Shown here: positions 1-9,492 of the stretch, one piece after another | How the letters are laid out: each line of letters starts with the position of its first letter | Numbering within the stretch: position 1 is the stretch's first letter | Assembly (NCBI RefSeq): GCF_005502745.1 | Contig: NZ_SCNL01000012.1 | Location: 1 to 64,000 of the forward strand | DNA: 64,000 bases | Direction: 5' to 3' | DNA from: Sphingomonas sp. 3P27F8 | GTDB taxonomy: Bacteria; Pseudomonadota; Alphaproteobacteria; Sphingomonadales; Sphingomonadaceae | The notes under the pieces: model-generated | Seen by the model: the letters and a program-made list of their open reading frames with translations, nothing else | Told to the model about the DNA's origin: nothing | Databases searched by the model: none | Translations under genes and position numbers: made by a program

Positions 1-2056
1 GAACATCGGCGCTTGCAGCACCGCAAGTTCGCCGCCTAACATCAACCCCCTGACGAGGTCCGCACTCCGCTAATCTACGCCGCGAGTTGTGCCGAATGTT
101 CTGACGACGGACACCCGGCGCATAGCAGTCGCCTATCGCGTGGACGGTGAACGTCGATGAATTCTGTGATCCTGCACGCAAGTCTCGCAGCAAGGCATCG
201 TTTGGTGAACGCATACACACCATTACGACTGTTTCGGCAGGCAGGCGGGTTGCTTTTCCGGTATAAATGCAGTGAGCCTCCACGTCGTCGTCGCTGATCT
301 CAACCAGACGATTGGCCGTGACGAGCTTCACGCCGAGGTGGAGCAGGCGTTGGTGCACGGCCTCCCGCTCTGACGTGTATCTCAGTAGTGGTGACGGTTC
401 TGGATCAGGGGTAAGGAGCGTGACATCCAGACCTTGCTTGGCCAGTTTCTCGGCGATAACCCCACCAAGATAATAGCCTTCATCATCGTTTATGATGATC
501 GGCCCGTCGACCGTTCGCCCCGCGATGACTTCGTCGGGCGTAATGACATGAGGGTGATCCCAACCCTTGACGGGGAACCGGTTCGCTTTGCCGATGCCAT
601 CTCGGTCCCATGTCGAGCCCGTCGCAACGACGATTTTTGTGAAGTCGAAAATTGCTGTGTCGGAAGCCTGAATTTCGCTACCAAGATAGACATCGACATT
701 CGTCAGTTTGTGAAGCTGGCCAATTCGATAATCCGCGACGCGCCTGTATGTTGACAGACCTGGTAGCGTCGATTCAAGTACGGACCGCCCGCCCAGAAAA
801 CCGCTCCGTTCCGAAAGAGCGACAGAATAGCCCCGCCTTCCAAGCGTCAAGGCCGCCTCGAGCCCTGCCGGGCCGCCCCCGATCACCAGAATGCGCTCGT
901 CGGACCTCCTCGGTGGAATGCGCTCCGGATGCCAGCCGCGCCGCCACTCCTCACCGGTCGTAGGGTTCTGCGTGCAGCGGATCGCGCCACCCGTGTACTG
1001 CATGGAGAGGCACGTGTTGCAGCCAATGCATTCGCGAATATCGTCGATGCGTCCTTCTTCTATCTTTCTTGGCAGAAAGGGGTCAGCGATCGACGGACGC
1101 GCGGCGCCGATCAGGTCGACCAAGCCATTCCTGATCAGGGACACCATGCGGTCCGGCGACGTATATCTACCGACAGCGACTACAGGCTTGGTCGTCACCT
1201 GTTTCACAAAGGCAGTGAATGGCTCCTGCCAACCTTCGTCGGCGAAACGGGCGGTCATTACATCCAGGTGGATGTTCTGCACATTTACGTCCCACAAATC
1301 AGGCAATTCGGCGAGCAGTTCGACCACGCGCCGACCATCGCCACTGCAGGTGTAGCCAGCATCGCCAAGACCTTCATCGACCCCAAAGCGGACGGCGACG
1401 GCACAGTCGGAGCCGACTTCCTCCTTGGTATCCTCGATCAACTCGCGCAGCAGCCGAGCGCGGTTTTCGATGACGCCGCCATAGTCATCAGACCGGCGGT
1501 TGACCCGTTCCGTGATGAAGTCGCCGGGTAGACCCATCATGTGGCTGGCGTAAACATAGACGATGTCGAATCCGATATCGCGTGCGCGCCGGGCGGCGGC
1601 GCGGTGCCACTTCCTGACATCGGCGATGTCCTGCTTGTCCATCTGCCGGACAACAGCGGGTATATCCATCGCAGGCCGGGGAGAAGCGGACATCGGACGC
1701 TCTCGGGACATGCGGTTTCCCGCGAGGGCGCCCTGATGGGTCAGTTCGCAGCCTGCAAGTGCGCCGTGTTTCTGAACCGCCTCGACCATGAGCCGGAGTC
1801 CGGGTTTGTCATCGTCCGACCAGAGCCGTTCTCCGCCGCTTGGGGAGGAATCCGATGACGGGTGGATCATGCAGAGCTCGGTATTGACAACGCCCCATCC
1901 GCCCTCGGCCTTGATCTCCCGGAACTTTGCGGTGGCATGCGGCGAGAATGTGCCGAGCGCTGTGCAATGCGGGACTTGGTAAAAGCGGTTCTTTGTCGTC
2001 TTGGGGCCGATCTTCACGGGCTCGAAGAGGATGTCGTATCGCGGGTCACGTGTCAT
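1..2056 (-). CDS. TMADH-like NADH:flavin oxidoreductase with [4Fe-4S] cluster, 3' end at window edge
   Basis: Two-part flavoenzyme of the trimethylamine/histamine dehydrogenase type. Residues 1-340 form the Old Yellow Enzyme barrel. A CIGCNTC motif gives cluster cysteines C343, C346 and C349, with C361 as the fourth; an FAD/ADP-binding fold starts at GGGPAG near residue 393. Y169 and H172 sit at the positions recalled for TMADH catalysis, and D265 is close to its Asp267. The TMADH substrate-cage aromatics (Tyr60, Trp264, Trp355, from memory) are not kept: residue 60 is Glu and 264 is Leu. Trimethylamine is therefore an unlikely substrate. The ATG at 2056 follows a GGGAGAGGGA ribosome-binding site. 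The frame stays open to base 1 (about 685 residues), but the last ~35 residues look unlike family C-termini, so the true end is unclear. Last gene of a four-gene minus-strand operon. Confidence 0.85.
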   Translation of the reverse strand, partial: MTRDPRYDILFEPVKIGPKTTKNRFYQVPHCTALGTFSPHATAKFREIKAEGGWGVVNTELCMIHPSSDSSPSGGERLWSDDDKPGLRLMVEAVQKHGALAGCELTHQGALAGNRMSRERPMSASPRPAMDIPAVVRQMDKQDIADVRKWHRAAARRARDIGFDIVYVYASHMMGLPGDFITERVNRRSDDYGGVIENRARLLRELIEDTKEEVGSDCAVAVRFGVDEGLGDAGYTCSGDGRRVVELLAELPDLWDVNVQNIHLDVMTARFADEGWQEPFTAFVKQVTTKPVVAVGRYTSPDRMVSLIRNGLVDLIGAARPSIADPFLPRKIEEGRIDDIRECIGCNTCLSMQYTGGAIRCTQNPTTGEEWRRGWHPERIPPRRSDERILVIGGGPAGLEAALTLGRRGYSVALSERSGFLGGRSVLESTLPGLSTYRRVADYRIGQLHKLTNVDVYLGSEIQASDTAIFDFTKIVVATGSTWDRDGIGKANRFPVKGWDHPHVITPDEVIAGRTVDGPIIINDDEGYYLGGVIAEKLAKQGLDVTLLTPDPEPSPLLRYTSEREAVHQRLLHLGVKLVTANRLVEISDDDVEAHCIYTGKATRLPAETVVMVCMRSPNDALLRDLRAGSQNSSTFTVHAIGDCYAPGVRRQNIRHNSRRRLAECGPRQGVDVRRRTCGAASADV

Positions 2057-2129
2057 GCTGGATACTGTCCCTCTCCCTTGCTCGCGCGCGGTCACGCCTA
2101 TCTCAGGCAACGTGCCGGTCAGCCGCCAA

Positions 2130-3425
2130 TCATTCGAACCTTGCGAAGCGATAGGGTGCCGGATCGATAATCGGATCGGACCCCGTGAGAATGTCGGCAG
2201 CGAGCTCTCCGGCCGCCGGTGCGGTTCCGAAACCGTGCCCCGAAAAACCGGTGCAGATGACCAAGCCAGGTATCTCGGACACGTGATCGATGACCGGCAG
2301 GGAATCGGGCGTTACGTCCACCGTGCCAGCCCACACCTCCGCAACCTCGGCAGCATCGAATACAGGCCATGCCGCGCGAAGCGCGATGAACGCTTCGTCG
2401 ATCGCGCCCAAGTCCACCGAGGGATCCTTCGCCCTCACCCGTTCGAAGGGAGACGGACCTTGCGGCTTCCACCGGCGCGGCAATCGCAAGTCGTCGATGA
2501 AATCCCGACCGAATGCGACACGCAGATACCGGCCCTGAGTCCTGAGCGACGATGCGTATCTGCGCCCGATGAGCAGATGATCCAACGTAATGGGCGCCTT
2601 TACCGCGCTGCGGTGGGTCACGATAAAGCCGCCGTCGGCGCGTTTGCGAAAGGAGAAATCCGGACCGCCTACCGCGATCTCGGTAGGACCCTCCATGGGT
2701 GCGGTGCGGGCCACCGAAACCGTGAGCGGAAGGACGGGCAACCCGACGCCGAGGTTGCCGAGAAAGCGCCGTGACCACAGGCCGCCCGCCAGCAGCACCG
2801 TGTCGCAGCTGATCTCCCCGCGCTCCGTCACGACCCCGGAAACCCGCCCGGCCGTGCGGACGAGCGAGCGCACGGCGCAGTTCTCGACTATGACCGCGCC
2901 CTTGTCGACCGCCGCTCGGGCGATGGCCGATGCCGCCAGTGACGGTTCCGCGCGTCCGTCGGACGGCGTGTACAGGCCGCCAGCCCAGGAGCCCCTTCCG
3001 CCCGGGACCAGTCGGTCGATCTCGTTCTGGTCTACCAGGCGAGAGTCGAGATCGAGGGAAGCCACGGAGCGCATCCAGGCCTCGTATGGCGCCATGTCCG
3101 CCTCGTTCCTTGCCAGGAACAGGATGCCCGCTTCCTGATACCCGACATCCGATCCCGTCCGCTGCCGCATGCGGCTCCAGAGACGATCGGCCGCTGCGGC
3201 AAGAGGTACATCGGCCGCGGCCCGACTGGTCTTGCGGATCCAGCCCTGGTTGCGCGAGGACTGCTCGCCAGCGACGACGCCCTTCTCGAGCACGATGACC
3301 GAGATGCCCCGCTCGCTCAGGGTCAGTGCAGCCGTCAGGCCGACAATCCCGCCACCGATGACGACGACCGCAGCGGAAGCCGGAACGGTCTCGGATGTTC
3401 GCACAGGGGTGATGTGTGGCGCCAC
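2130..3425 (-). CDS. DAO-type FAD-dependent oxidoreductase
   Basis: A 431-residue member of the D-amino acid oxidase / glycine oxidase superfamily. The N-terminal dinucleotide-binding fold carries GGGIVG at residues 24-29, followed by the acidic strand end LEKG. The C-terminal stretch CTGFSGHGFGTAP is the usual second FAD-contact region. Such enzymes oxidise a C-N bond of an amino acid or secondary/tertiary amine and release an imine. It lies 66 nt after the Rid gene and 73 nt before the TMADH-like gene, all on the same strand, which fits an imine-generating step in an operon that also encodes an imine-handling Rid protein. The substrate cannot be read from the sequence. Confidence 0.85.
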   Translation of the reverse strand: MAPHITPVRTSETVPASAAVVVIGGGIVGLTAALTLSERGISVIVLEKGVVAGEQSSRNQGWIRKTSRAAADVPLAAAADRLWSRMRQRTGSDVGYQEAGILFLARNEADMAPYEAWMRSVASLDLDSRLVDQNEIDRLVPGGRGSWAGGLYTPSDGRAEPSLAASAIARAAVDKGAVIVENCAVRSLVRTAGRVSGVVTERGEISCDTVLLAGGLWSRRFLGNLGVGLPVLPLTVSVARTAPMEGPTEIAVGGPDFSFRKRADGGFIVTHRSAVKAPITLDHLLIGRRYASSLRTQGRYLRVAFGRDFIDDLRLPRRWKPQGPSPFERVRAKDPSVDLGAIDEAFIALRAAWPVFDAAEVAEVWAGTVDVTPDSLPVIDHVSEIPGLVICTGFSGHGFGTAPAAGELAADILTGSDPIIDPAPYRFARFE

Positions 3426-3491
3426 GCGGCTACCCTTCCGATAAGTTGAAGCCGGCTTGCACCCGCCGAAGGCCGGAGAGCCCGACCACGG

Positions 3492-3908
3492 TCAGATCGC
3501 CTTCAATTCCACATTGCCTCTCGACGCCCCGCGATAGGCCGTCACCTCGATCTCGACCTTGTAGGCCGGGGAACTCAGCGGTGGACAGGTCAGGGTCATT
3601 GCGGGATCGATTCCGCGGAAACGGTCGCCGAACCTGGCCATGACGGCGGGCGTGTCGGAAGGATCCTGGATGTAGACACGCGCGGCGACGACATCGCCGA
3701 GGCTCGCGTCGACCGCCTGCAAGGCGCGTTCGATGTTGGCCAGGACCTGGTCCGTCTGCTCCGCGGCGTCCTCCGGTATTTCCTGGGTCGCGGGATTTCG
3801 ACCTGCGGTGTTCGACACGAAGATCAGGCCGTCCACGCAAACCAGCCGCGAGTAGCTCGCCATGTCCTCGTAGCGGGAACCCGTCTTCAGCTTCACAATC
3901 TCAACCAT
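3492..3908 (-). CDS. Rid-family (YjgF/YER057c/UK114) protein
   Basis: A 138-residue protein with the single-domain Rid fold. RidA enzymes hydrolyse reactive enamines/imines released by amino-acid enzymes. The family core is recognisable: VVAARVYIQD in the middle and KVEIEVTAYRG at the end. The position that holds the catalytic arginine in archetypal RidA (before the conserved SC) reads AMTLTC here, so the arginine is absent. This suggests one of the non-archetypal Rid subfamilies rather than a generic 2-aminoacrylate deaminase. It sits between the ornithine-cyclodeaminase-like and DAO genes, where an imine product would need handling. Confidence 0.85.
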   Translation of the reverse strand: MVEIVKLKTGSRYEDMASYSRLVCVDGLIFVSNTAGRNPATQEIPEDAAEQTDQVLANIERALQAVDASLGDVVAARVYIQDPSDTPAVMARFGDRFRGIDPAMTLTCPPLSSPAYKVEIEVTAYRGASRGNVELKAI

Positions 3909-3972
3909 TTAGCCTCCTGCCCTGCGCGTGGACACGACGTGCGGACCCCCGCAGCCGCATCGGCACTGCGCA

Positions 3973-5115
3973 TCATTTCAGAACCGGCTCATCCCAAAGG
4001 TTGAGCGACTGACCGATGCCGCGCGCGACGGCGTTGCGGTACACGACGGTGCCCCAGGCAACGTCCTCGACCGGCATTCCGCCGACGGACAGGATGATGA
4101 TCTCCTCGTCGTTCCGCCGGCCCGGAGCGTCGCCGGCGACGATCCGGCCGAGATCCTCGAGGTCTTCCCTGGCCATCCGTCCCTCCGCGATCATGTCCAG
4201 GAACTTCACGCCGATGATCGGGATGATGTTGTGGGCGGGCTTGGGCAGTTCATGGAACCAGGCTTCGTAGAGCCCGGTGTTGTCGAGCACCTTGCGGACG
4301 CCCTTTGCTTCCATCTCCTCGTCGATCTCACAAGTCGACGGCATGGCCAGGAAGGCACCCGGCTTCACCCATTCGCGCTTGACCAGAGGATAGGTCGCGG
4401 GATCGCCGGCGGCGCCAGAACCGCAATAGCTGACGATATCGGAACCGCGAACGAGTTCCTCGATCGAGTCGACGAGCTCCACGTTCACGATCTGCGGCAT
4501 GTCCGCCTTCAACCATTCGAGGAAGCTATCGAGACTCGCCTTGCCCCGGGCCTTGATCTTGATCGTGTCGAGGTCCGGACAGACCGCACTCAGTGCCATG
4601 AGTGTCGTCTTGCCCATGACTCCCGGCCCCATGAGCCCGAAGACCCTGGAGTCCTTCCGCGCAAGATACCGCGCCCCAACACCGGGGATCGCCCCCGTCC
4701 GGTAAGCGGACAGAAGGTTCGCTGACATGTAGGCGAGCGGCGCGCCCGTATCGGCGTCGTTGAGGACGAAGGTCAGAATCGAGCGCGGCAGGCCCTTTTC
4801 CCGGTTCTCCAGGTTCGACCCATACCATTTCACACCGGCGGTCCGGAAGCGGCCACCGAGATAGGCAGGCATCGCCATGAAACGGCGGTCGGCAGTCCCC
4901 CTAGGCATTTCAGGGAACGGGGACGTCTCGGGAAACAGGATCATCGCCCCGTGGGAATCGTTGTTCGCCCCCGCCATGCGGTAATCGCCGTGCCACAACA
5001 GGCCGAACATCTCCTCCATGGTGTCGACGCACAGCGCCATGTCGGTCACGCCCGCTTTGATCATGTCCTGCTCCGACAGGTACAGGAAATCGATTCTCGC
5101 CGTCTCGGTCATCAT
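3973..5115 (-). CDS. ornithine cyclodeaminase / mu-crystallin family protein
   Basis: A 380-residue NAD(P)-binding protein of the ornithine cyclodeaminase/mu-crystallin superfamily, a group that includes imine reductases and amino-acid dehydrogenases. A Rossmann motif MGPGVMGK lies near residue 165, and the substrate half begins with a typical KWYGSN segment. It closely resembles proteins often annotated as 'tyramine oxidase subunit B'; that name is context-based and I do not assert it. The reading frame could start at a GTG (5127), but ATG 5115 has GGGAAG about 7 nt upstream. First gene of the minus-strand operon continuing into Rid, DAO and TMADH-like genes. Confidence 0.8.
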   Translation of the reverse strand: MMTETARIDFLYLSEQDMIKAGVTDMALCVDTMEEMFGLLWHGDYRMAGANNDSHGAMILFPETSPFPEMPRGTADRRFMAMPAYLGGRFRTAGVKWYGSNLENREKGLPRSILTFVLNDADTGAPLAYMSANLLSAYRTGAIPGVGARYLARKDSRVFGLMGPGVMGKTTLMALSAVCPDLDTIKIKARGKASLDSFLEWLKADMPQIVNVELVDSIEELVRGSDIVSYCGSGAAGDPATYPLVKREWVKPGAFLAMPSTCEIDEEMEAKGVRKVLDNTGLYEAWFHELPKPAHNIIPIIGVKFLDMIAEGRMAREDLEDLGRIVAGDAPGRRNDEEIIILSVGGMPVEDVAWGTVVYRNAVARGIGQSLNLWDEPVLK

Positions 5116-5940
5116 TCCACTTCCCACTTAGCCCCCGCCTTCATCCCGACTTCGGTCAGAAGCGGAACGCTGCCCACGGCGTCGGCAACCGACCCCAGAC
5201 CAGGCGTCTGCGATCAGGGGCCGAGCCGTTTTCCTCGCTCCGCGAATACGACCCGGCAAACCCAGGCTCCCGATGCCGTCATCGCACAAGCGAGACGGAC
5301 CGGGTCCGGATCAACCGAACCGATTTATTATACAGAAGACGAATTCTGAACCGCGTCAATGGGAAAATGAGCGTTGGAGCCGGTCGGCAGACCCATCTCT
5401 ACGAGCACGTCCCGGCGGCGCACGTAGGGCAGCGTGCCTTTTTTGGAGCTACGATCGGCATAGCAGCGTCGCATAATTGCTTCCTACCTCAATTACCGGG
5501 ACTCCGCGCCAAGCCTCCGACTTGAGTGTCCGCCCCGCGAAGAGACGCTAAGAAGGCCCGATCGGTCAACAGAGTGACCTAAAAACAGCCGTATAACGGC
5601 AAGTATCGCAAGCCGGCAATCCGCCGCTAATATCGCTCCTAACCAGCGTAATAAATCTTCAGTTGAATAATTGAGTTGCGGTGGTCGACCAAACCGTCGT
5701 AGCAAGATCACGTTGTCACAGATTCGGTTTTGACGGAGATTGTCTGGGCGCGACCGGATCTGACGCACCACGTGAGGAGCTCGGGGCATAAGCCAGCATC
5801 AACTTTCAGGCCGTCCGCCATGCGGCCCGGGTCCTGGGGGATTATTCGCCCTGCAAGGACATCGGTCCTGGAGCGGGCGATAGATGCACGACGGCTCGTC
5901 ACGCGCGATTTGGGCAACTGATTCAAGAGGCAGGTGAACC
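5116..5940. other. 825-nt intergenic region between divergent catabolic genes
   Basis: No convincing gene is visible. It separates the minus-strand amine operon from the plus-strand aldehyde dehydrogenase operon, so it should hold divergent promoters. The segment around 5320-5340 is AT-rich against a GC-rich background and contains a consensus-like -10 for the minus strand (listed separately). Short open frames near 5500-5900 on both strands show no family signature and no ribosome-binding site, so I leave them uncalled. Confidence 0.5.
5327..5332 (-). promoter_or_regulatory. candidate -10 element for the amine operon
   Basis: Read on the minus strand the sequence is TATAAT preceded by TCTG, a perfect sigma-70 -10 hexamer. 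A TTGACG lies 21 nt further upstream, longer than the usual 17, so the -35 is uncertain. The first gene begins 212 nt downstream at 5115. Confidence 0.35.
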
Positions 5941-7341
5941 ATGCTCGCTTACAAGATGCTCATAGATGGACAACTCGTCGCCGGAGCGAAGACGATCGAC
6001 GTCATCAATCCCGCGACGGGCGAGCCCTTCACGACCGCTCCGGTGGCGGACAAAGACCAGCTCGACGCCGCCGTGGCGGCGGCGCTAGGCGCTTTCCCCG
6101 CCTGGGCGGCAACATCCTGGAGCACGCGTCAGGATTGCCTCAGGCAGCTTGCGCAACGGCTCGAGGACGAAGCCGAGCACTTTTCCCGCCTGCTCGTCAG
6201 CGAACAGGGCAAGCCCTTGGCGGAGGCACGGTTCGAGATCGGCGCCACGGTGCAGGGGATACGCTATTACGCCGGCATCGAGTTGCCTGCCGAGACGCGA
6301 AGCCATGCCAATGGCGACTACGAGATCGAGCGACGCCCGCTCGGCGTCGTCGCCGCGATCACGCCGTGGAACTACCCGTTGATCCTGGCGAGCAACAAAT
6401 TCAGCCCGGCCCTACTTACTGGGAACACCGTGATATTGAAGCCTGCACCGACCACGCCGCTGACGACCCTTGAACTGGGCCGACTGGCTTGTGGGATTTT
6501 CCCCCGAGGAGTCTTCAACGTCATCGCGGACGACAACGATCTCGGTCCCCTCATCACCGGCCACCCCGACATCGCCAAGATCTCCTTCACCGGATCGACC
6601 GGAACCGGCAAGCGCGTCATGCAGAGCGCGGCAGAGACCTTGAAGCGGGTAACTCTGGAACTGGGTGGCAACGACCCGGCGATCGTCCTGAAGGACGCCG
6701 ACGTGGACAGCGCCGCCCGGGGCCTTGCCGCCACGGCGTTCCTCAACGCGGGCCAAATCTGCGCGGCGCCCAAGCGACTCTACGTCGCCGACGAGATCTA
6801 CGACGCTTTCTCGGCGCGGCTAGTCGCGGAGGCCAAAGGGCTGAAGCTCGGCGCGGGGGACGAGGACGGCGTGACATTGGGACCTGTCCAGAACAGCATG
6901 CAGTTCGAGAAAGTGCGAGAGATCATCGGGGAGGCGGCATCCAAAGGCAAGGTGCTGACGGGTGGCCATGCCGCGAACCGACCCGGCTTCTTCATCGAAC
7001 CCACCGTGATCGCCGATCTGGACGACGAGGCCCGGCTGGTCGCGGAAGAGCAGTTCGGCCCCGTCGTGCCGATCCTGCGCTTCTCCGACGAGCGGGACGC
7101 GATCTCGCGGGCCAATGCCGGTCCTTACGGCCTGGGCGCTTCCATCTGGTCGCGCGACGTCGGTCGGGCACGCGCCCTCGCTCGCGACCTTGAAGCCGGA
7201 ACGGTATGGATCAATCAGCATGTCGCCATTTTCCCCGACATACCGTTCTCGGGCGCGAAGCAATCCGGAGTTGGGACAGAGGGCGGGGTCGAAGGCGTTT
7301 GCGAATTCACCCGACTCCAAGTGACCAACGCGGCGAAATGA
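5941..7341 (+). CDS. NAD(P)-dependent aldehyde dehydrogenase
   Basis: A 466-residue aldehyde dehydrogenase with all expected residues: N144 in PWNYP, K167 in LKPAP, general base E240 in LELGG and nucleophile C274 in GQIC. It oxidises an aldehyde to an acid in the cytosol. Its stop lies 36 nt before the start of the NicA2/Pnao-like amine oxidase, and the cytochrome c follows, so the three form one plus-strand operon. By analogy with the Pseudomonas putida pyrrolidine route, the aldehyde could be 3-succinoylsemialdehyde-pyridine or its 6-hydroxy form; that is inference from context. Start ATG 5941 follows AAGAGGCAGGTGAACC. Confidence 0.9.
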   Translation: MLAYKMLIDGQLVAGAKTIDVINPATGEPFTTAPVADKDQLDAAVAAALGAFPAWAATSWSTRQDCLRQLAQRLEDEAEHFSRLLVSEQGKPLAEARFEIGATVQGIRYYAGIELPAETRSHANGDYEIERRPLGVVAAITPWNYPLILASNKFSPALLTGNTVILKPAPTTPLTTLELGRLACGIFPRGVFNVIADDNDLGPLITGHPDIAKISFTGSTGTGKRVMQSAAETLKRVTLELGGNDPAIVLKDADVDSAARGLAATAFLNAGQICAAPKRLYVADEIYDAFSARLVAEAKGLKLGAGDEDGVTLGPVQNSMQFEKVREIIGEAASKGKVLTGGHAANRPGFFIEPTVIADLDDEARLVAEEQFGPVVPILRFSDERDAISRANAGPYGLGASIWSRDVGRARALARDLEAGTVWINQHVAIFPDIPFSGAKQSGVGTEGGVEGVCEFTRLQVTNAAK

Positions 7342-7376
7342 CGGCTCAGGGACCGGGTTATGGGAAGGGAGATGCT

Positions 7377-8852
7377 GTGATCGAATATTCGGACAAAGAA
7401 CCGGCAAAGGCGAACCGGACTGTCGATCGGCGATCCCTGATTCGGTTCGGCGCTGCCGCAGTGGGCTCCGTCGCGCTGGCGAGCTGCGCGAAGGAAAATC
7501 CCGACCGAAAGGTGCGCGATGGCGGCGGTAAAGGCGGTCGCTACGACGTCGCCGTCATCGGCGCCGGCTATGCCGGCATCACCGCTGCGCGCGACCTTGC
7601 CGCCAAGGGCTGGCGTGTAGTCGTGCTCGAGGCACGTCCGCGCATCGGCGGACGCACGTTCACCAGCCGGTTCCTCGGCCGGGAAGTGGAATTAGGAGGA
7701 TCGTCCGTCCATTGGGTGCAGCCGCACATCTTCGCCGAAATGCAACGTTACGGTTTCGGTTTCAGGGAAGTGCCCCTCTACGATCTCGATGCTTCGTACA
7801 TCGTGACGTCGGATGGCACCGTGCACAACGTGCCACCGGCGAAGTTCGACGCGCTTTACAACGACGCCTTCAACAAATTCTGCGCCGGCGCGCGCACATT
7901 GTTCCCTCAGCCCTACAAGCCCTTCACCAACCCGGAGGTGCTAAAGCTCGACGACATATCGGCGGCGCAGCACCTGGCGTCGCTAGGGCTAGATCCCTTG
8001 GCGAAAGCGGCGCTAAGCGCAGAGCTCGTGCTATATGCGGGTGGCCAGCTAGCGACGTTCAGCTATCCGAGCTTCGTCAAGCTCTTCGCGCTCGCGGGGT
8101 GGGATCCATACACTTTCACCGACTCAGAAAAGCATTGGCATATCGCCAATGGCGGGACCGCTGCACTAGCCAAGGCAATCCTTGACGACAGCAAGGCCGA
8201 TGTGCGGCTCGGCACCGTGGTCAAGGAAGTCGAACAGGGCGACAAGGGTGTGACCCTCAGGACCGCCGACGGCCAAACTGTCGAGGCACGAGCCGCCGTC
8301 TTCACGTTGCCGACATCCGTCTATCCGGACATCAACTTCAAGCCGGGACTGTCGACCGCAAAACGCGAGTTCATCGCCCACGGCGATAGCACCGACGGGG
8401 CCGATCTGTACATGAAGGTCAGGAAGAACCTCGGCAACACCTTTACCTTCTGTGATGATCCGAACCCGCTGAACGCGATTCAGACTGAGGAATTCGGTAA
8501 TGACGGTACGATCCTGAAGGCGACGCTTGGGCGCCAATCGCTGCTAGATATCAATGATCAGGACGCGATCGGCGCCGCACTTCGTAAGATTCATCCCGAT
8601 GCGGAAATCACAGACATCGCGCCCTACAATTGGGTCAAGGATCCATTCTCCAAACAGGCGTGGCCAGCATACAAGGTTGGATGGTTCAAGCGATACAAGG
8701 ACATGGCGACGGCAGAAGGACGCCTGTTCTTCGCAGGCGCCGCTACGGCCGGCGGCTGGCACGAATACATCGACGGTGCCGTGGAAAGCGGAATACGCGC
8801 TTGCCGGGAAGTGACTGAGAAACTCGCGCGTGAGGATGGGGCAAATGGGTAA
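7377..8852 (+). CDS. NicA2/pseudooxynicotine oxidase-like flavin amine oxidase, Tat-exported lipoprotein
   Basis: FAD amine oxidase of about 491 residues. After a twin-arginine signal (DRRSLIRFG, RR at 18-19) comes a lipobox LASC with C37, then the FAD motif GAGYAG at 62-67 and the strongly conserved GGRTFTSRF. It resembles nicotine oxidoreductase NicA2 and pseudooxynicotine amine oxidase along its length: HWVQPH, AEMQRYGFG, and the C-terminal WHEYIDGAVESG against WHANIDGAVESG in NicA2. The NicA2 cage asparagine (N462, from memory) aligns with Tyr here, so substrate preference may differ. GTG 7377 is chosen because AAGGGAG precedes it by 5 nt; ATG 7338, overlapping the upstream stop, is the alternative. 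The next gene, a cytochrome c, overlaps its end. Confidence 0.85.
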   Translation: MIEYSDKEPAKANRTVDRRSLIRFGAAAVGSVALASCAKENPDRKVRDGGGKGGRYDVAVIGAGYAGITAARDLAAKGWRVVVLEARPRIGGRTFTSRFLGREVELGGSSVHWVQPHIFAEMQRYGFGFREVPLYDLDASYIVTSDGTVHNVPPAKFDALYNDAFNKFCAGARTLFPQPYKPFTNPEVLKLDDISAAQHLASLGLDPLAKAALSAELVLYAGGQLATFSYPSFVKLFALAGWDPYTFTDSEKHWHIANGGTAALAKAILDDSKADVRLGTVVKEVEQGDKGVTLRTADGQTVEARAAVFTLPTSVYPDINFKPGLSTAKREFIAHGDSTDGADLYMKVRKNLGNTFTFCDDPNPLNAIQTEEFGNDGTILKATLGRQSLLDINDQDAIGAALRKIHPDAEITDIAPYNWVKDPFSKQAWPAYKVGWFKRYKDMATAEGRLFFAGAATAGGWHEYIDGAVESGIRACREVTEKLAREDGANG

Positions 8853-9339
8853 GGTTCCTCTGGGCAAATATGCGTTGCCTCTCGTGTCGGCGCTGTGTCT
8901 TGTGGGGATGGCGGCCTGTTCTAAGTCAAACGGGGACGGTTCCGACAACTCCAGTGTTGGCGGCGCGACCGGCTCGTCAACTCCTACTACTGGATCGGCC
9001 GACTACACGCAGTTGGCTTCGGACGCGCGACAAGTCGCCGCCGGCAAGAAGTTGTTCAGCAACTGCGCGGTGTGTCATTCGGCCGATCCCGCCACTCCGT
9101 CACCGGCCGGACCGCAACTCGCGGCCGTTGTCGGTCGCCTGATCGGCGGCGTGGAGGGCTACCCTTATTCGCAGGCGCTGAAGAGTGCCGGCGGCGCGTG
9201 GACTCCGGAAAGGCTCGACGCATTTCTCAAGAATCCAATGGCGACCTATCCCGGTACCGCAATGGCGTTCGGCGGGCTCGCGAAGGATGCGGACCGCAAG
9301 GCGATAATCGCCTATCTTGCAAGCACCAAAGCAAAGTAA
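8830..9339 (+). CDS. lipoprotein c-type cytochrome, probable acceptor for the amine oxidase
   Basis: A 169-residue mono-haem cytochrome c. A signal peptide ends in a lipobox (VGMAAC, C30). A low-complexity Ser/Thr/Gly linker follows, then CAVCH (C79, C82, H83) and the probable axial Met in PGTAMAF (M145). It overlaps the amine oxidase stop by 23 nt, so the two are translated together. NicA2 of P. putida is known to pass electrons to a cytochrome c (CycN) rather than directly to oxygen; this pair looks like the same arrangement, with both partners apparently membrane-tethered. ATG 8845 is a possible alternative start. Confidence 0.88.
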   Translation: MRMGQMGKVPLGKYALPLVSALCLVGMAACSKSNGDGSDNSSVGGATGSSTPTTGSADYTQLASDARQVAAGKKLFSNCAVCHSADPATPSPAGPQLAAVVGRLIGGVEGYPYSQALKSAGGAWTPERLDAFLKNPMATYPGTAMAFGGLAKDADRKAIIAYLASTKAK

Positions 9340-9492
9340 CCGCCGTACCCGATGTCCGGGTCAGTCGTGACGAACGCCTTCTTGGAGGCGGTCGGACGCT
9401 CCGTCCCGAAGCTGCACGATCCGGTCAGGTTCCCAAAGCCGACGGTCGCGCCAACCCGGCCCTGCGACCAGGATGGCGCTGCGCCTCGATAT

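Noticed and set aside
929..1531. Plus-strand open frame of 200 codons
   Set aside because: Shadow of the TMADH-like gene, whose cluster cysteines are read in the minus frame over the same bases.
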